Positions 8,309-16,510 of a stretch of 64,000 bases of DNA are shown here, piece by piece. The notes under the pieces are model-generated. The model worked only from the letters and a program-made list of their open reading frames with translations, had not been told where the DNA came from and did not search any database. Source of the DNA: Ruminococcus_G sp050944415. GTDB lineage: Bacteria; Bacillota; Clostridia; Lachnospirales; Lachnospiraceae. Made by a program: the position numbers and the translations under genes. Each line of letters begins with the position of its first letter. Positions within the stretch are counted from its first letter, which is position 1. The stretch covers positions 1 through 64,000 of the forward strand of contig JBMNRA010000002.1 of the NCBI GenBank assembly GCA_050944415.1, written 5' to 3'.

Positions 8309-9628
8309 ATGGACTTATTTGATTATATGAAGGAAAAGACGCTGGAGAAAGAATCTCCATTGGCGTCACGGATGCGTCCGGCGCGTCTGGAAGAGGTGGT
8401 GGGACAGGAACATATTATCGGTCCGGGCAAGATGCTTTACCGGGCAATCAAGGCGGATAAGCTCAGTTCCATCATTTTCTACGGACCGCCGGGGACGGGA
8501 AAAACCACACTGGCAAAGGTAATTGCCAATACTACCAGCGCCCGGTTCGAGCAGCTGAATGCCACTACGGCGGGGAAAAAGGATATGGAAGCAGTGGTGG
8601 ACAAGGCAAAGGACACGCTGGGGATGTATGGGAAAAAGACCATACTGTTTATTGATGAAATTCACAGATTTAACAAAGGGCAGCAGGATTACCTTCTGCC
8701 CTTTGTGGAAGACGGGACTGTCATCCTCATCGGCGCCACAACAGAAAATCCCTACTTTGAAGTAAACCGCGCTCTTTTGTCCCGCTCTGTAATTTTCGAG
8801 TTGAAACCGCTGAAAAAAGAGGAGATTGAAAAACTTTTGATAAAAGCGGTAACAGATACGGAAAAGGGGATGGGAAGTTACCATGCGGTTCTGGAAGACG
8901 ACGCCAGAGAGTTTCTGGCGGATATTTCCGGCGGCGATGCCAGAACAGCACTGAATGCCATTGAACTGGCGATTCTGACCACACCGGCGTCGGATGACGG
9001 TAACATCCATATTGATCTTGACACTGCTTCCGAATGTATCCAGAAACGTGTGGTTCATTATGACAAGGACGGGGATCAGCATTATGATACGATTTCTGCG
9101 TTCATTAAAAGCATGAGGGGCTCTGATCCTGATGCGGCTGTATATTATCTGGCAAAGATGCTGTCAGCGGGTGAAGATATAAAATTTATCGCCAGAAGGA
9201 TAATGATCTGCGCATCGGAGGATGTGGGAAATGCGGATCCCCAGGCTCTGGTGGTGGCGGTGGCGGCTGCTCAGGCAGTGGAAAGAATCGGTATGCCGGA
9301 GGCGCAGATTATCCTTTCTCAGGCGGTGACTTATATCGCCAGTGCACCTAAGAGTAATGCTGCCTGTGAGGCCATTGGCGCCGCGATGCAGTCGGTGCGG
9401 GAACGCAGGACTTCCGTTCCGCCTCACCTTCAGGATGCTCATTACGGCGGCGCTTCCAGTCTGGGAAGAGGTACCGGGTATCAGTATGCTCATAACTATC
9501 CGAATCACTATGTGAAGCAGCAGTATCTGCCTGATGAGCTGGAAGGAAGTGTGTTTTACAGACCCACCGGGATGGGGTATGAAAAAAGAATCAGAAACTG
9601 GCTGGAGCAGCTTAAGAACAGTCAGTAA
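8309..9628 (+). CDS. rarA: replication-associated recombination protein RarA (MgsA) AAA ATPase
   Basis: This 439-residue AAA+ ATPase has the full family layout. The N-terminus includes PARLEEVVGQEHI, Walker A is GPPGTGKTTLAK, Walker B is LFIDEIHRFNKGQQD, sensor-1 is IGATTENP, and the C-terminal tetramerisation region contains AYHYAH-like text (LGRGTGYQYAHNYP). RarA acts at stalled replication forks with RecA and SSB and is a housekeeping gene. It starts 11 bp after the reactivator gene with its own GAGGAG site, so the two are probably co-transcribed by chance of position. Confidence 0.96.
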   Translation: MDLFDYMKEKTLEKESPLASRMRPARLEEVVGQEHIIGPGKMLYRAIKADKLSSIIFYGPPGTGKTTLAKVIANTTSARFEQLNATTAGKKDMEAVVDKAKDTLGMYGKKTILFIDEIHRFNKGQQDYLLPFVEDGTVILIGATTENPYFEVNRALLSRSVIFELKPLKKEEIEKLLIKAVTDTEKGMGSYHAVLEDDAREFLADISGGDARTALNAIELAILTTPASDDGNIHIDLDTASECIQKRVVHYDKDGDQHYDTISAFIKSMRGSDPDAAVYYLAKMLSAGEDIKFIARRIMICASEDVGNADPQALVVAVAAAQAVERIGMPEAQIILSQAVTYIASAPKSNAACEAIGAAMQSVRERRTSVPPHLQDAHYGGASSLGRGTGYQYAHNYPNHYVKQQYLPDELEGSVFYRPTGMGYEKRIRNWLEQLKNSQ

Positions 9629-9635
9629 AAAAATG

Positions 9636-9679
9636 AATGAATACTATTCATTGACAAAAAGGACTCTGTGTGATATACT
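9636..9679 (+). promoter_or_regulatory. promoter and operator of the tetR gene
   Basis: The operator AATGAAT-ACT-ATTCATT (9636-9652) overlaps the -35 box TTGACA (9651-9656). A 17-base spacer leads to the -10 box TATACT (9674-9679). The same 17-bp palindrome recurs at 10351-10367 ahead of the MATE gene, so the regulator very probably represses both itself and the pump. Confidence 0.85.
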
Positions 9680-9717
9680 TTCCTATGCGGCAGATGGGAA
9701 AGAGGTGAGATGAAATT

Positions 9718-10290
9718 ATGACCAGGATCACGAAAGAACCGGAAGAAAGGCGTCAGGAGATCATTGATACTGCGGTGAGAGTGTTTTATGAGAAAGGTTA
9801 TGAAAAAACTTCTATCTCAGATATTGCCAGAGAGATGAAGGTGGCTCAGGGGCTCTGTTACCGGTATTTTTCTTCAAAAGAAGAGCTGTTTGATACAGCG
9901 TTGGATCAGTATGCGCAAAAGCAGGTGGATCAGATCTGCGGCGCTCTGGATCCCCGAATGTCATTGACGGAGCTGATTGAAAATATGCCTGCGTTTCCGG
10001 AAACAGAAGATGATGGCAGTTATACTCAGAAGATATGCCATGCAAAAGGGAACATAAAATTTCACAATCAACTGTCTTTAAAGATATGCTCCAAACTGCA
10101 GCCGGTTGTCAAAAGACTGCTTGATGCGGCGGATAAAAAAGGAGAAATTCATGTAAAGGATACAGAAACCGTTTCTTCTTTCTGCGTATATGGACAGTTA
10201 GGCATGCTTTTGAATCAGGAAGTTCCCGCAAAAGAAAGGGTGGAACGAATCCGCCGTTTTCTGCTGGAATTGATAAAAAGCTTATCATAA
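9718..10290 (+). CDS. TetR/AcrR-family transcriptional repressor
   Basis: This 190-residue protein has an N-terminal TetR helix-turn-helix (residues about 15-60, TSISDIAREM followed by YRYFSSKEELFD) and an all-helical ligand-binding C-terminal half. It sits directly upstream of a MATE efflux gene, and both genes are preceded by AATGAAT-N3-ATTCATT. By TetR family precedent a pump substrate would release the repressor from both sites. Confidence 0.93.
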   Translation: MTRITKEPEERRQEIIDTAVRVFYEKGYEKTSISDIAREMKVAQGLCYRYFSSKEELFDTALDQYAQKQVDQICGALDPRMSLTELIENMPAFPETEDDGSYTQKICHAKGNIKFHNQLSLKICSKLQPVVKRLLDAADKKGEIHVKDTETVSSFCVYGQLGMLLNQEVPAKERVERIRRFLLELIKSLS

Positions 10291-10311
10291 TATATAATAT
10301 ATTCAGTAGTT

Positions 10312-10340
10312 TTCCCTGCTGATACAGCAGGGAAATATTT
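10312..10340 (+). terminator. hairpin after the tetR gene
   Basis: A 10-bp perfect stem (10312-10321 with 10325-10334) has a 3-base loop and a short ATATTT tail. The weak T-run suggests incomplete termination, so some read-through into the MATE gene is possible. Confidence 0.55.
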
Positions 10341-10350
10341 AAGGAAAGAT

Positions 10351-10367
10351 AATGAATGATATTCATT
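10351..10367. promoter_or_regulatory. second TetR operator, ahead of the MATE gene
   Basis: AATGAAT-GAT-ATTCATT has the same 7-3-7 arms as the site at 9636-9652. It ends just before the AAGGAGG ribosome site (10372-10378), so a bound repressor here would block transcription into the pump gene. Confidence 0.8.
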
Positions 10368-10385
10368 CAACAAGGAGGAAATTCT

Positions 10386-11708
10386 ATGAACGCGAAGATA
10401 AATTTTATTGAGGGAAATACAAAAAAGTGTCTGGCATCAATGGTTCTTCCCATGATGGCGGCCATGATCCTGAATATGGCGTATAATCTTGTGGACAGCC
10501 TTTGGATCGGAAATTTACTGGGAGAAACGGCCTATGCGGCACTGACAAACGCAACCCCTGTGATTCTGATTCTCAGTTCCGTCGCCATGGGAGCAACCAA
10601 TGGAGTGTCTATCATACTGTCACAGGCGGTCGGGGCAAATGAAAAAGAAAAAACGGATAAACTGATTATGACTTCTCTGACTGTCGCAGTTCTATTTTCG
10701 GCGGGGGTAACGGCAGTACTGGAAGCCGCGCTGAAACCGATTCTTATTTTACTGAACACACCGGAGGAGGTTCTGCAGCTGTCTTATCAGTATCTGTCTA
10801 TATATATTCTTGGATATCTGGCCGTTTATTTATACTGTTACTTTACAGCGGTGTTAAGAAGCTTTGGAAACAGTGTTTTTCAGGTAATTGCAATGTTGAT
10901 CTGTACTTTGTTAAACGCAGGGCTGGATCCGCTGTTTATTCATTTTATGGGATTTAACGGGGCTGCCGCTGCCACTGTTTTGTCTCAGACTTTATGCCTT
11001 GTTTTTATGCTCGCATATCTGCACAGAAAAAAGTATTTTAAGCTTCGGATGACCCTTTTTGACAAGGGGATGATTGTACCGTTTATTTTGAAGGGCATCC
11101 CTTCCGCTTTCCAGCAAAGTATACCTGCAGTCAGCACAAGTTTTCTTACCTCTCTTGTGACGGAATACGGCATTTCCGCATTGGCTGCTTACGGAATTGC
11201 CGGGAAACTGGAAACTGTTTTATTTTATCCGGCCATGGCTTTCAATATGACATTGACAAGCATAGTCGGACAGTGTGCAGGCGGCAGAAGATATGACCGG
11301 GCCGGGGAATATATAAAAACTTCTCTGATATACGGCGGGGCAGTGTTAATAATATTGTCTGCAGCGGTTGTTGGATTTTCCGTGCCACTATCACACTTGT
11401 TTGTGGACAGTGATGGGGCGGCGGCTATTGTCAGCGTTTATTTCAGAATTGTCAGTATAGGATACGTTTTAAATATGGTTTCCAACTGTCTGCTGGGAAG
11501 TTTGAACGGAATGGGAAAACCTTCAAAAAGTCTGTTTTGTATGGTGCTGTATTACCTGGTTGTGAGAATGCCGCTGGCCCGGATATTGTCAGAAGGAAAT
11601 ATGGGAATCAATGGAATCTGGACGGCAGTTCTGATCAGTCATATAATAGCAGCGGCTGCGGCAGCGTTGGCTGTGAAGTATGAATTTGCCCGCAGCGTCA
11701 CAGAATAA
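10386..11708 (+). CDS. MATE-family efflux transporter
   Basis: This protein of about 440 residues has twelve hydrophobic segments and family text such as MVLPMMAAMILNMAYNLVDS near the N-terminus and the matching repeat in the second half. MATE proteins export cationic drugs or metabolites by Na+ or H+ antiport. ATG 10386 is chosen because AAGGAGG (10372-10378) precedes it by 7 bases; ATG 10356 lies inside the operator. Its 3' end overlaps the convergent asparagine synthase gene by 11 bp. Regulation by the adjacent TetR is strongly suggested by the paired operators. Confidence 0.94.
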   Translation: MNAKINFIEGNTKKCLASMVLPMMAAMILNMAYNLVDSLWIGNLLGETAYAALTNATPVILILSSVAMGATNGVSIILSQAVGANEKEKTDKLIMTSLTVAVLFSAGVTAVLEAALKPILILLNTPEEVLQLSYQYLSIYILGYLAVYLYCYFTAVLRSFGNSVFQVIAMLICTLLNAGLDPLFIHFMGFNGAAAATVLSQTLCLVFMLAYLHRKKYFKLRMTLFDKGMIVPFILKGIPSAFQQSIPAVSTSFLTSLVTEYGISALAAYGIAGKLETVLFYPAMAFNMTLTSIVGQCAGGRRYDRAGEYIKTSLIYGGAVLIILSAAVVGFSVPLSHLFVDSDGAAAIVSVYFRIVSIGYVLNMVSNCLLGSLNGMGKPSKSLFCMVLYYLVVRMPLARILSEGNMGINGIWTAVLISHIIAAAAAALAVKYEFARSVTE

Positions 11709-13551
11709 TCCGTATTTTGTATTTTTTCAGCCAGTAATTGACCTGCAGCATATAGGCCAGCATCTGTGGCCCAGCCATAAGCTGCCCGTACCAGGGTCGG
11801 CCATAATCGGAAGGAGTATTCAGAAAAACGGTCAGTTTTTCCTTGTCAAGCAGGCTGCGGATCGGAGCGGCAGGGTCTTCTATCACGGAAAGCAGCATTT
11901 CTCCAAGCTGTTTTTCATATTCCGGATGGTATGTTTTGGGATAAGGACTTTTTCTGCGAAAAAGAATCTCATCTGGAAGCTTTCCTCTTCCGGCGTACCG
12001 AAGAAGTCCTTTTACGAGACCGCCGGGACATTTCATCTTCCAGGGAACATTCCACACGTACTCCACAATGCGGTGATCCGCCAGAGGAACCCTTGCTTCC
12101 AGCCCTGAGTACATGCTTGTGCGGTCCATCCGGTCAAGCAGAGTTGCCATGAACCATTTCAGGTTCAGATAGGCGATTTCTCTGCGCCTTTTCTCCTCCG
12201 GAGTGTCTTCGTTGCAGACAGGGGTTTCGTTTACCGTTTTTTCATAGGCTTCCAGAGCATATTCTTTCATCGGAAGCTCCCGGATCAGTTCCTTTCGAAG
12301 CAGAGCCTGCCGTGCTTTCATATCGTCAGACCAGGGAAATGCCGCTGTCTCAAAGGCTTTTTTACTGTGAAACCAGGGATAACCGCCGAAAATTTCGTCT
12401 GCACATTCTCCGGTCAGTGTAACCTTATGATATCCGGCTACTTCTGAACAGAAGTAGAGCATGGAGGATTCAACATCCGCCATACATGGAAGATCTCTTG
12501 CCTTTACGGCCCGGAAAAGATTTTCAATCAGTTCATCATTGCTGCATTCCAGATGATGATGATTTGTGCCGCAGTATTCCGCCATTTTGTCTGCCCATGG
12601 TCTGTCCTGGCTTGGCTGGAAGGAATTGGCACGGAAATATTTCTGATTTTCTGTAAAGTCAAAAGAGAATGTATTGAGGATTTTTCCCTGTTTTTTCAGT
12701 TCAGCGGCGCAGATAGCCGTTACCAGACTGCTGTCCACGCCTCCGGACAGAAAGGTACTTATGGGAATATCTGACAGCATCTGTTTTTTTACAGAATCTT
12801 CTATAAGCCATGCGGTTTTCTCCACTGTTTTTTCAAAGGAATCTTCATGTGGAGAACTTTGAAGTTTCCAGTAACAGATATCTTTTATGGAGCCTTTGCG
12901 GCAGACAAGGTAATGCCCCGGAAGAACTTCTGATATGCCCCGGAAAACGCCTTTTCCATAGGTCTTTGCAGGACCGAGGGCAAAGATCTCACATAATCCG
13001 TCTCTGTCGATTACCGGCTCAATGCCGGGAAAGGCGAAGATACCTTTCAGTTCAGAAGCGAAGATCAGAGTATCATTCTGACAGGTATAGAACAGAGGCT
13101 TTACACCAACCCTGTCCCGGAACAGATACAATGTTTCTTCTGAAACGTCCCACAGTGCAATGGAAAAGATGCCGTTCAGTTCTTTCACATATTCTTTCCC
13201 ATGCAGGAGGTATCCCTGAAGAATCACTTCTGTATCGCTGTCGGAGGTGAATACGGCGCCTTCCCGTTCCAGTTCCTGGCGCAGCTGAGGCATATTGTAA
13301 ATCTCACCGTTGAACGAAACTGTGCAGGTTTTTCCCTGCACAGTTCTCGTCATGGGCTGTCTGCCCCGATTCAGATCAATAATGGAGAGCCGCACATGTG
13401 CAAGCCCGCAGTGATCATAAAGGCAGATTCCTTCTTCGTCCGGTCCACGGCGCTTCTGAGCCTGATTCATATGATCCAGGATTTTCCGCCACCGGACGTT
13501 CTCCTGTAAATATCTGTGTATGCTGCTGTAAAATCCCGCGATTCCGCACAT
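11698..13551 (-). CDS. asnB: asparagine synthase (glutamine-hydrolysing), AsnB/AsnO type
   Basis: This 617-residue enzyme begins MCGIAGFYSS, so Cys2 is the glutaminase nucleophile after Met removal. Residues 1-220 form the class II amidotransferase domain (SFNGEIYN, SDSDTEVIL). The synthetase half carries the ATP pyrophosphatase loop STFLSGGVDSSLV and the GECADEIFGGYPW region. It makes asparagine from aspartate, glutamine and ATP. It lies 32 bp downstream of dpaB in the same direction. B. subtilis has a sporulation-specific asparagine synthetase (AsnO), and the link to dpaAB suggests the same role here; this is inferred. Confidence 0.93.
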   Translation of the reverse strand: MCGIAGFYSSIHRYLQENVRWRKILDHMNQAQKRRGPDEEGICLYDHCGLAHVRLSIIDLNRGRQPMTRTVQGKTCTVSFNGEIYNMPQLRQELEREGAVFTSDSDTEVILQGYLLHGKEYVKELNGIFSIALWDVSEETLYLFRDRVGVKPLFYTCQNDTLIFASELKGIFAFPGIEPVIDRDGLCEIFALGPAKTYGKGVFRGISEVLPGHYLVCRKGSIKDICYWKLQSSPHEDSFEKTVEKTAWLIEDSVKKQMLSDIPISTFLSGGVDSSLVTAICAAELKKQGKILNTFSFDFTENQKYFRANSFQPSQDRPWADKMAEYCGTNHHHLECSNDELIENLFRAVKARDLPCMADVESSMLYFCSEVAGYHKVTLTGECADEIFGGYPWFHSKKAFETAAFPWSDDMKARQALLRKELIRELPMKEYALEAYEKTVNETPVCNEDTPEEKRRREIAYLNLKWFMATLLDRMDRTSMYSGLEARVPLADHRIVEYVWNVPWKMKCPGGLVKGLLRYAGRGKLPDEILFRRKSPYPKTYHPEYEKQLGEMLLSVIEDPAAPIRSLLDKEKLTVFLNTPSDYGRPWYGQLMAGPQMLAYMLQVNYWLKKYKIRIIL

Positions 13552-13583
13552 ATTTTCCTCTCTTTCTTCAAATCAGATTCAGG

Positions 13584-14162
13584 TTACTGAATGACCGGCT
13601 GATACTGTCTGCCTTCCAGCGCCGCCTCAGCAGCCGGGATCAGCAGTTGGGTTCTGGCTGTCATGGAATTCGGTTTTTTCTGCGGATTATCCTGTCCGAA
13701 GGGAACAAAATAAATATGCTTTGCATTAAGCAGAAGCCCGATGTTTTTCATGTTCATTCCGAGGGCGTCGTTGGTTGAGATAGAAATCAGCAGCGGTTTT
13801 TCGTTACGCAGATGAGCCTTTGCTGCCATAAGAACCGGTGAATCTGTGATGCCATTGGCCAGTTTAGCCGTAGTATTGCCGGTACACGGAAGAATAATCA
13901 GCAGATCCAGCAGATTTTTTGGCCCGATTGGTTCAGCCTGGCTGATTGTCAGCAGGGGACGGGAGCCGGTGATTTTCGTAACCTCCTTGATAAAATCTTC
14001 CGCTCTGCCGAAACGGCTGTCTGTAGTCTGAGAGATATCAGAAAAGATTGTCACAATTTCAGCACCCTCTTTTCTCAGTTCTTTGAGCTGGGCAAATACT
14101 TTCTCATAAGTGCAGAATGATCCTGTGAGCGCGACGCCAATGGTTTTTCCTTTCAGTTTCAT
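13584..14162 (-). CDS. dpaB: dipicolinate synthase subunit B
   Basis: This 192-residue flavoprotein-fold protein matches SpoVFB. It has GVALTGSFCTYEKV at the N-terminus, SRFGRAEDF, LPCTGNTTAKLANG and a C-terminal VPFGQDNPQKKPNS segment. With subunit A it makes dipicolinic acid from dihydroxytetrahydrodipicolinate in the mother cell during spore maturation. The gene follows dpaA by 33 bp. Its presence indicates an endospore-forming lineage. Confidence 0.95.
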   Translation of the reverse strand: MKLKGKTIGVALTGSFCTYEKVFAQLKELRKEGAEIVTIFSDISQTTDSRFGRAEDFIKEVTKITGSRPLLTISQAEPIGPKNLLDLLIILPCTGNTTAKLANGITDSPVLMAAKAHLRNEKPLLISISTNDALGMNMKNIGLLLNAKHIYFVPFGQDNPQKKPNSMTARTQLLIPAAEAALEGRQYQPVIQ

Positions 14163-14195
14163 AACAACAATTACTCCTTCTATTCGGTAACAGAT

Positions 14196-15065
14196 TCAGA
14201 GCGCTTTGATCCGGCTTTCTATAAAATCAGCAAAAATTTCAGCAGAGGATTCAGGCGCATATCTGCCGGGAAGCCCGGGAAGCAGGACAGCATTTACGAA
14301 CATGGATTCTGCCGCCTGATAATCCACACCGCCCGGCGGTGACGCCAGGTCAAGAATCCATGCTCTTTTTTTGACATGGCGGAGATACTCCGCTGTCAAA
14401 ATGATTTCAGGCACTGTATTAAAGATGAAGTCAGCATCTGCAACTCCATCGGCTATCTCCTTTTCATTTATGATACCGTCCGCCAGAGTCGATGCTTCTG
14501 CGGCTTTCATTGGGTCTTTTTCAGAAACAAGCACATGGCAGGCGAAGGCCTTCAGGAGACGGACCAGTGCTTTTCCGCATCGTCCATATCCTAGGACAAT
14601 ACACCGGCTTCTGGACAGATTGACCGGACTTCTTGCGATTGCCTCCGCAGCTGCTCCTTCAGCAGCAGAGACAGCGTTTGCGGCGGCTGCGAATTCATCC
14701 AGCATCAGGTCATAAACCATGAATTTCTTTTTTTCTGCGTATTCTTTTATGCCGGCAGGAATGTTCCCAGCAAATAATTTGGCTGCCTTTGGCATTTTTT
14801 CCAGCAGCGTTTCCATGTTCATATCCGGCACTTCATATATACCCGTAATCCGCCCTGCACGTAAAAAAGGCACAGGGGCAGCCACAGCATCTGCTCCTTT
14901 TAAAGCTTCCGCTAGTACTGTTGCCGTCTGGATCCTTTCATCGTGCAGATTTTCACAAAGTCCGCATACGGTAACACGGTATCCGCGCATTGTGAGAATA
15001 CGCGCCAGATACACCTGTCTGCGGTCACCAGCGATGACCGCGATTTTATAAGAGTCTGCTCTCAA
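14196..15065 (-). CDS. dpaA: dipicolinate synthase subunit A
   Basis: This 289-residue dehydrogenase-like protein matches SpoVFA. It has an N-terminal DpaA domain (IAVIAGDRRQVYLA) and an NAD(P)-binding Rossmann motif CIVLGYGRCGKALVRLL near residue 155, followed by a hydroxyacid-dehydrogenase-like segment (FIFNTVPEIIL). The start is TTG at 15065, supported by an AAAAGGA site 10 bases upstream. It heads the dpaA-dpaB-asparagine synthase group. A sigma-K-like promoter lies at 15086-15113. Confidence 0.93.
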   Translation of the reverse strand: MRADSYKIAVIAGDRRQVYLARILTMRGYRVTVCGLCENLHDERIQTATVLAEALKGADAVAAPVPFLRAGRITGIYEVPDMNMETLLEKMPKAAKLFAGNIPAGIKEYAEKKKFMVYDLMLDEFAAAANAVSAAEGAAAEAIARSPVNLSRSRCIVLGYGRCGKALVRLLKAFACHVLVSEKDPMKAAEASTLADGIINEKEIADGVADADFIFNTVPEIILTAEYLRHVKKRAWILDLASPPGGVDYQAAESMFVNAVLLPGLPGRYAPESSAEIFADFIESRIKAL

Positions 15066-15085
15066 TCTGTTTGAGTCCTTTTTTC

Positions 15086-15113
15086 CATTGTATGCATAAA
15101 AAAGAATCTGGTG
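15086..15113 (-). promoter_or_regulatory. candidate sigma-K promoter of dpaA
   Basis: On the minus strand CACC (15110-15113) is followed after 15 bases by CATACAATG (15086-15094). This resembles the sigma-K consensus (AC near -35, CATAnnnTA near -10). Transcription of spoVF is known to be sigma-K dependent in B. subtilis. No sigma-A promoter of comparable quality is visible here. Confidence 0.5.
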
Positions 15114-15199
15114 AAACTCCGGGGAGAAGATATTGGTTTCCCAAAACAGTGGGGAATATGATATGATTACATAAAAAGCACAGATACAGGAGGAGAAGC

Positions 15200-16405
15200 A
15201 TGTCTGATGTAATCGTTACATTAAAAAAAGGGGCAGGACGCAGCTTTAAACAGGGAGGACCCTGGATATACGACAACGAAGTGGAAAGCATCACCGGCGG
15301 TTTTGAAGACGGTGATATTGTGATTATTCACGATTTTGACGGTTATCCGCTGGGCCGGGGATTTATTAATCGAAATTCCCGGTTGCTTATCCGTATGATG
15401 ACCAGAGACTGCAGCCGTGAGATTGATGAGGCATTTCTGCGAATGCGAGTGAAAAATGCCTGGGAATACAGAAAACGCGTGCTGGATGATACGTCCAGCT
15501 GCCGGGTGATTTTTGGAGAGGCGGATTTTCTGCCGGGGCTTGTGGTGGACAAGTTTGCGGATGTGCTTGTGGTGGAATCGCTGGCTCTGGGCATTGACCG
15601 TTTCAAGGTAATGATTGTAGATATTTTAAAGGAACTGATGGAAGAAGAAGGCATCCATATAAAGGGAGTTTATGAACGGAGTGATGCAAAAGTCCGGGAG
15701 CAGGAGGGAATGGAGCGCCGCAAAGGTTTTATCGGCGAACCCTTTGATACGAAAGTTGAGATCATGGAAAATGGAGTGCGCTATTATGTGGACGTGAAAG
15801 ACGGACAGAAAACAGGTTTTTTCCTTGACCAGAAATATAACCGGCGTGCGGTAGCAGGACTCTGCAAAGGTGCTCGTGTACTGGACTGTTTTACTCATAC
15901 CGGTTCCTTTGCCCTGAATGCAGGTCTGGCAGGGGCTGCTCATGTGACGGGAGTGGATGCTTCTGAGCTTGGTGTGGAGCAGGCAAGGGAAAACGCAAAA
16001 CTGAACGGACTTTCTGGCAGAGTGGAATTTATCTGTGAAGATGTTTTTGATCTGCTTCCAAGGCTGGAAAAGCAGGGAGAAAAGTATGACGTGGTTATTC
16101 TGGATCCTCCTGCATTCACCAAATCAAGAAACTCGGTGAAAAAAGCTGTGAAAGGTTATCGTGAGATTAATCTGCGGGGCATGAAGCTGGTAAAGGACGG
16201 AGGCTATCTGGCTACCTGCTCCTGCTCCCATTTCATGGATCCGGAACTTTTTGCAAAGACTATCAGCCAGGCGGCGTCGAACGTTCATAAGAGGCTGAGA
16301 CAGGTGGAATTTAAGACACAGGCGCCGGATCATCCGATTTTGTGGGGAGCGGGAGATTCCTATTACTTAAAATTTTATATTTTTCAGGTGTGTGAGGAGA
16401 AGTAG
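15200..16405 (+). CDS. class I SAM-dependent rRNA methyltransferase (RlmI-like)
   Basis: This 401-residue protein has an N-terminal PUA RNA-binding domain (residues about 3-75), an RlmI-like central domain, and a SAM-binding domain with VLDCFTHTGSFALNAG and VTGVDAS. The catalytic region contains LDPPAFTKSR and CSCSHFMD, the Cys-containing motif expected for 5-methylcytosine formation. RlmI methylates a 23S rRNA cytosine in E. coli; the exact target here is unknown. An AGGAGGAG site supports the start. It is divergent from dpaA. Confidence 0.9.
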   Translation: MSDVIVTLKKGAGRSFKQGGPWIYDNEVESITGGFEDGDIVIIHDFDGYPLGRGFINRNSRLLIRMMTRDCSREIDEAFLRMRVKNAWEYRKRVLDDTSSCRVIFGEADFLPGLVVDKFADVLVVESLALGIDRFKVMIVDILKELMEEEGIHIKGVYERSDAKVREQEGMERRKGFIGEPFDTKVEIMENGVRYYVDVKDGQKTGFFLDQKYNRRAVAGLCKGARVLDCFTHTGSFALNAGLAGAAHVTGVDASELGVEQARENAKLNGLSGRVEFICEDVFDLLPRLEKQGEKYDVVILDPPAFTKSRNSVKKAVKGYREINLRGMKLVKDGGYLATCSCSHFMDPELFAKTISQAASNVHKRLRQVEFKTQAPDHPILWGAGDSYYLKFYIFQVCEEK

Positions 16406-16440
16406 AGCTTTCGGAACATGTCGGTATATGATATACTCCC

Positions 16441-16485
16441 ATATGGCAGATCATGGAAATAAAACTTTCACAGGATCTGCCGTAT
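16441..16485 (+). other. hairpin between the rRNA methyltransferase and MATE genes
   Basis: ATATGGCAGATC (16441-16452) can pair with GATCTGCCGTAT (16474-16485) over 12 bp with one G-U. The tail is TATTA rather than a clean T-run. It may end the upstream transcript or act as a leader hairpin for the MATE gene. Confidence 0.5.
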
Positions 16486-16510
16486 TATTAAAAAGGAGTA
16501 CTGCAAAAAA

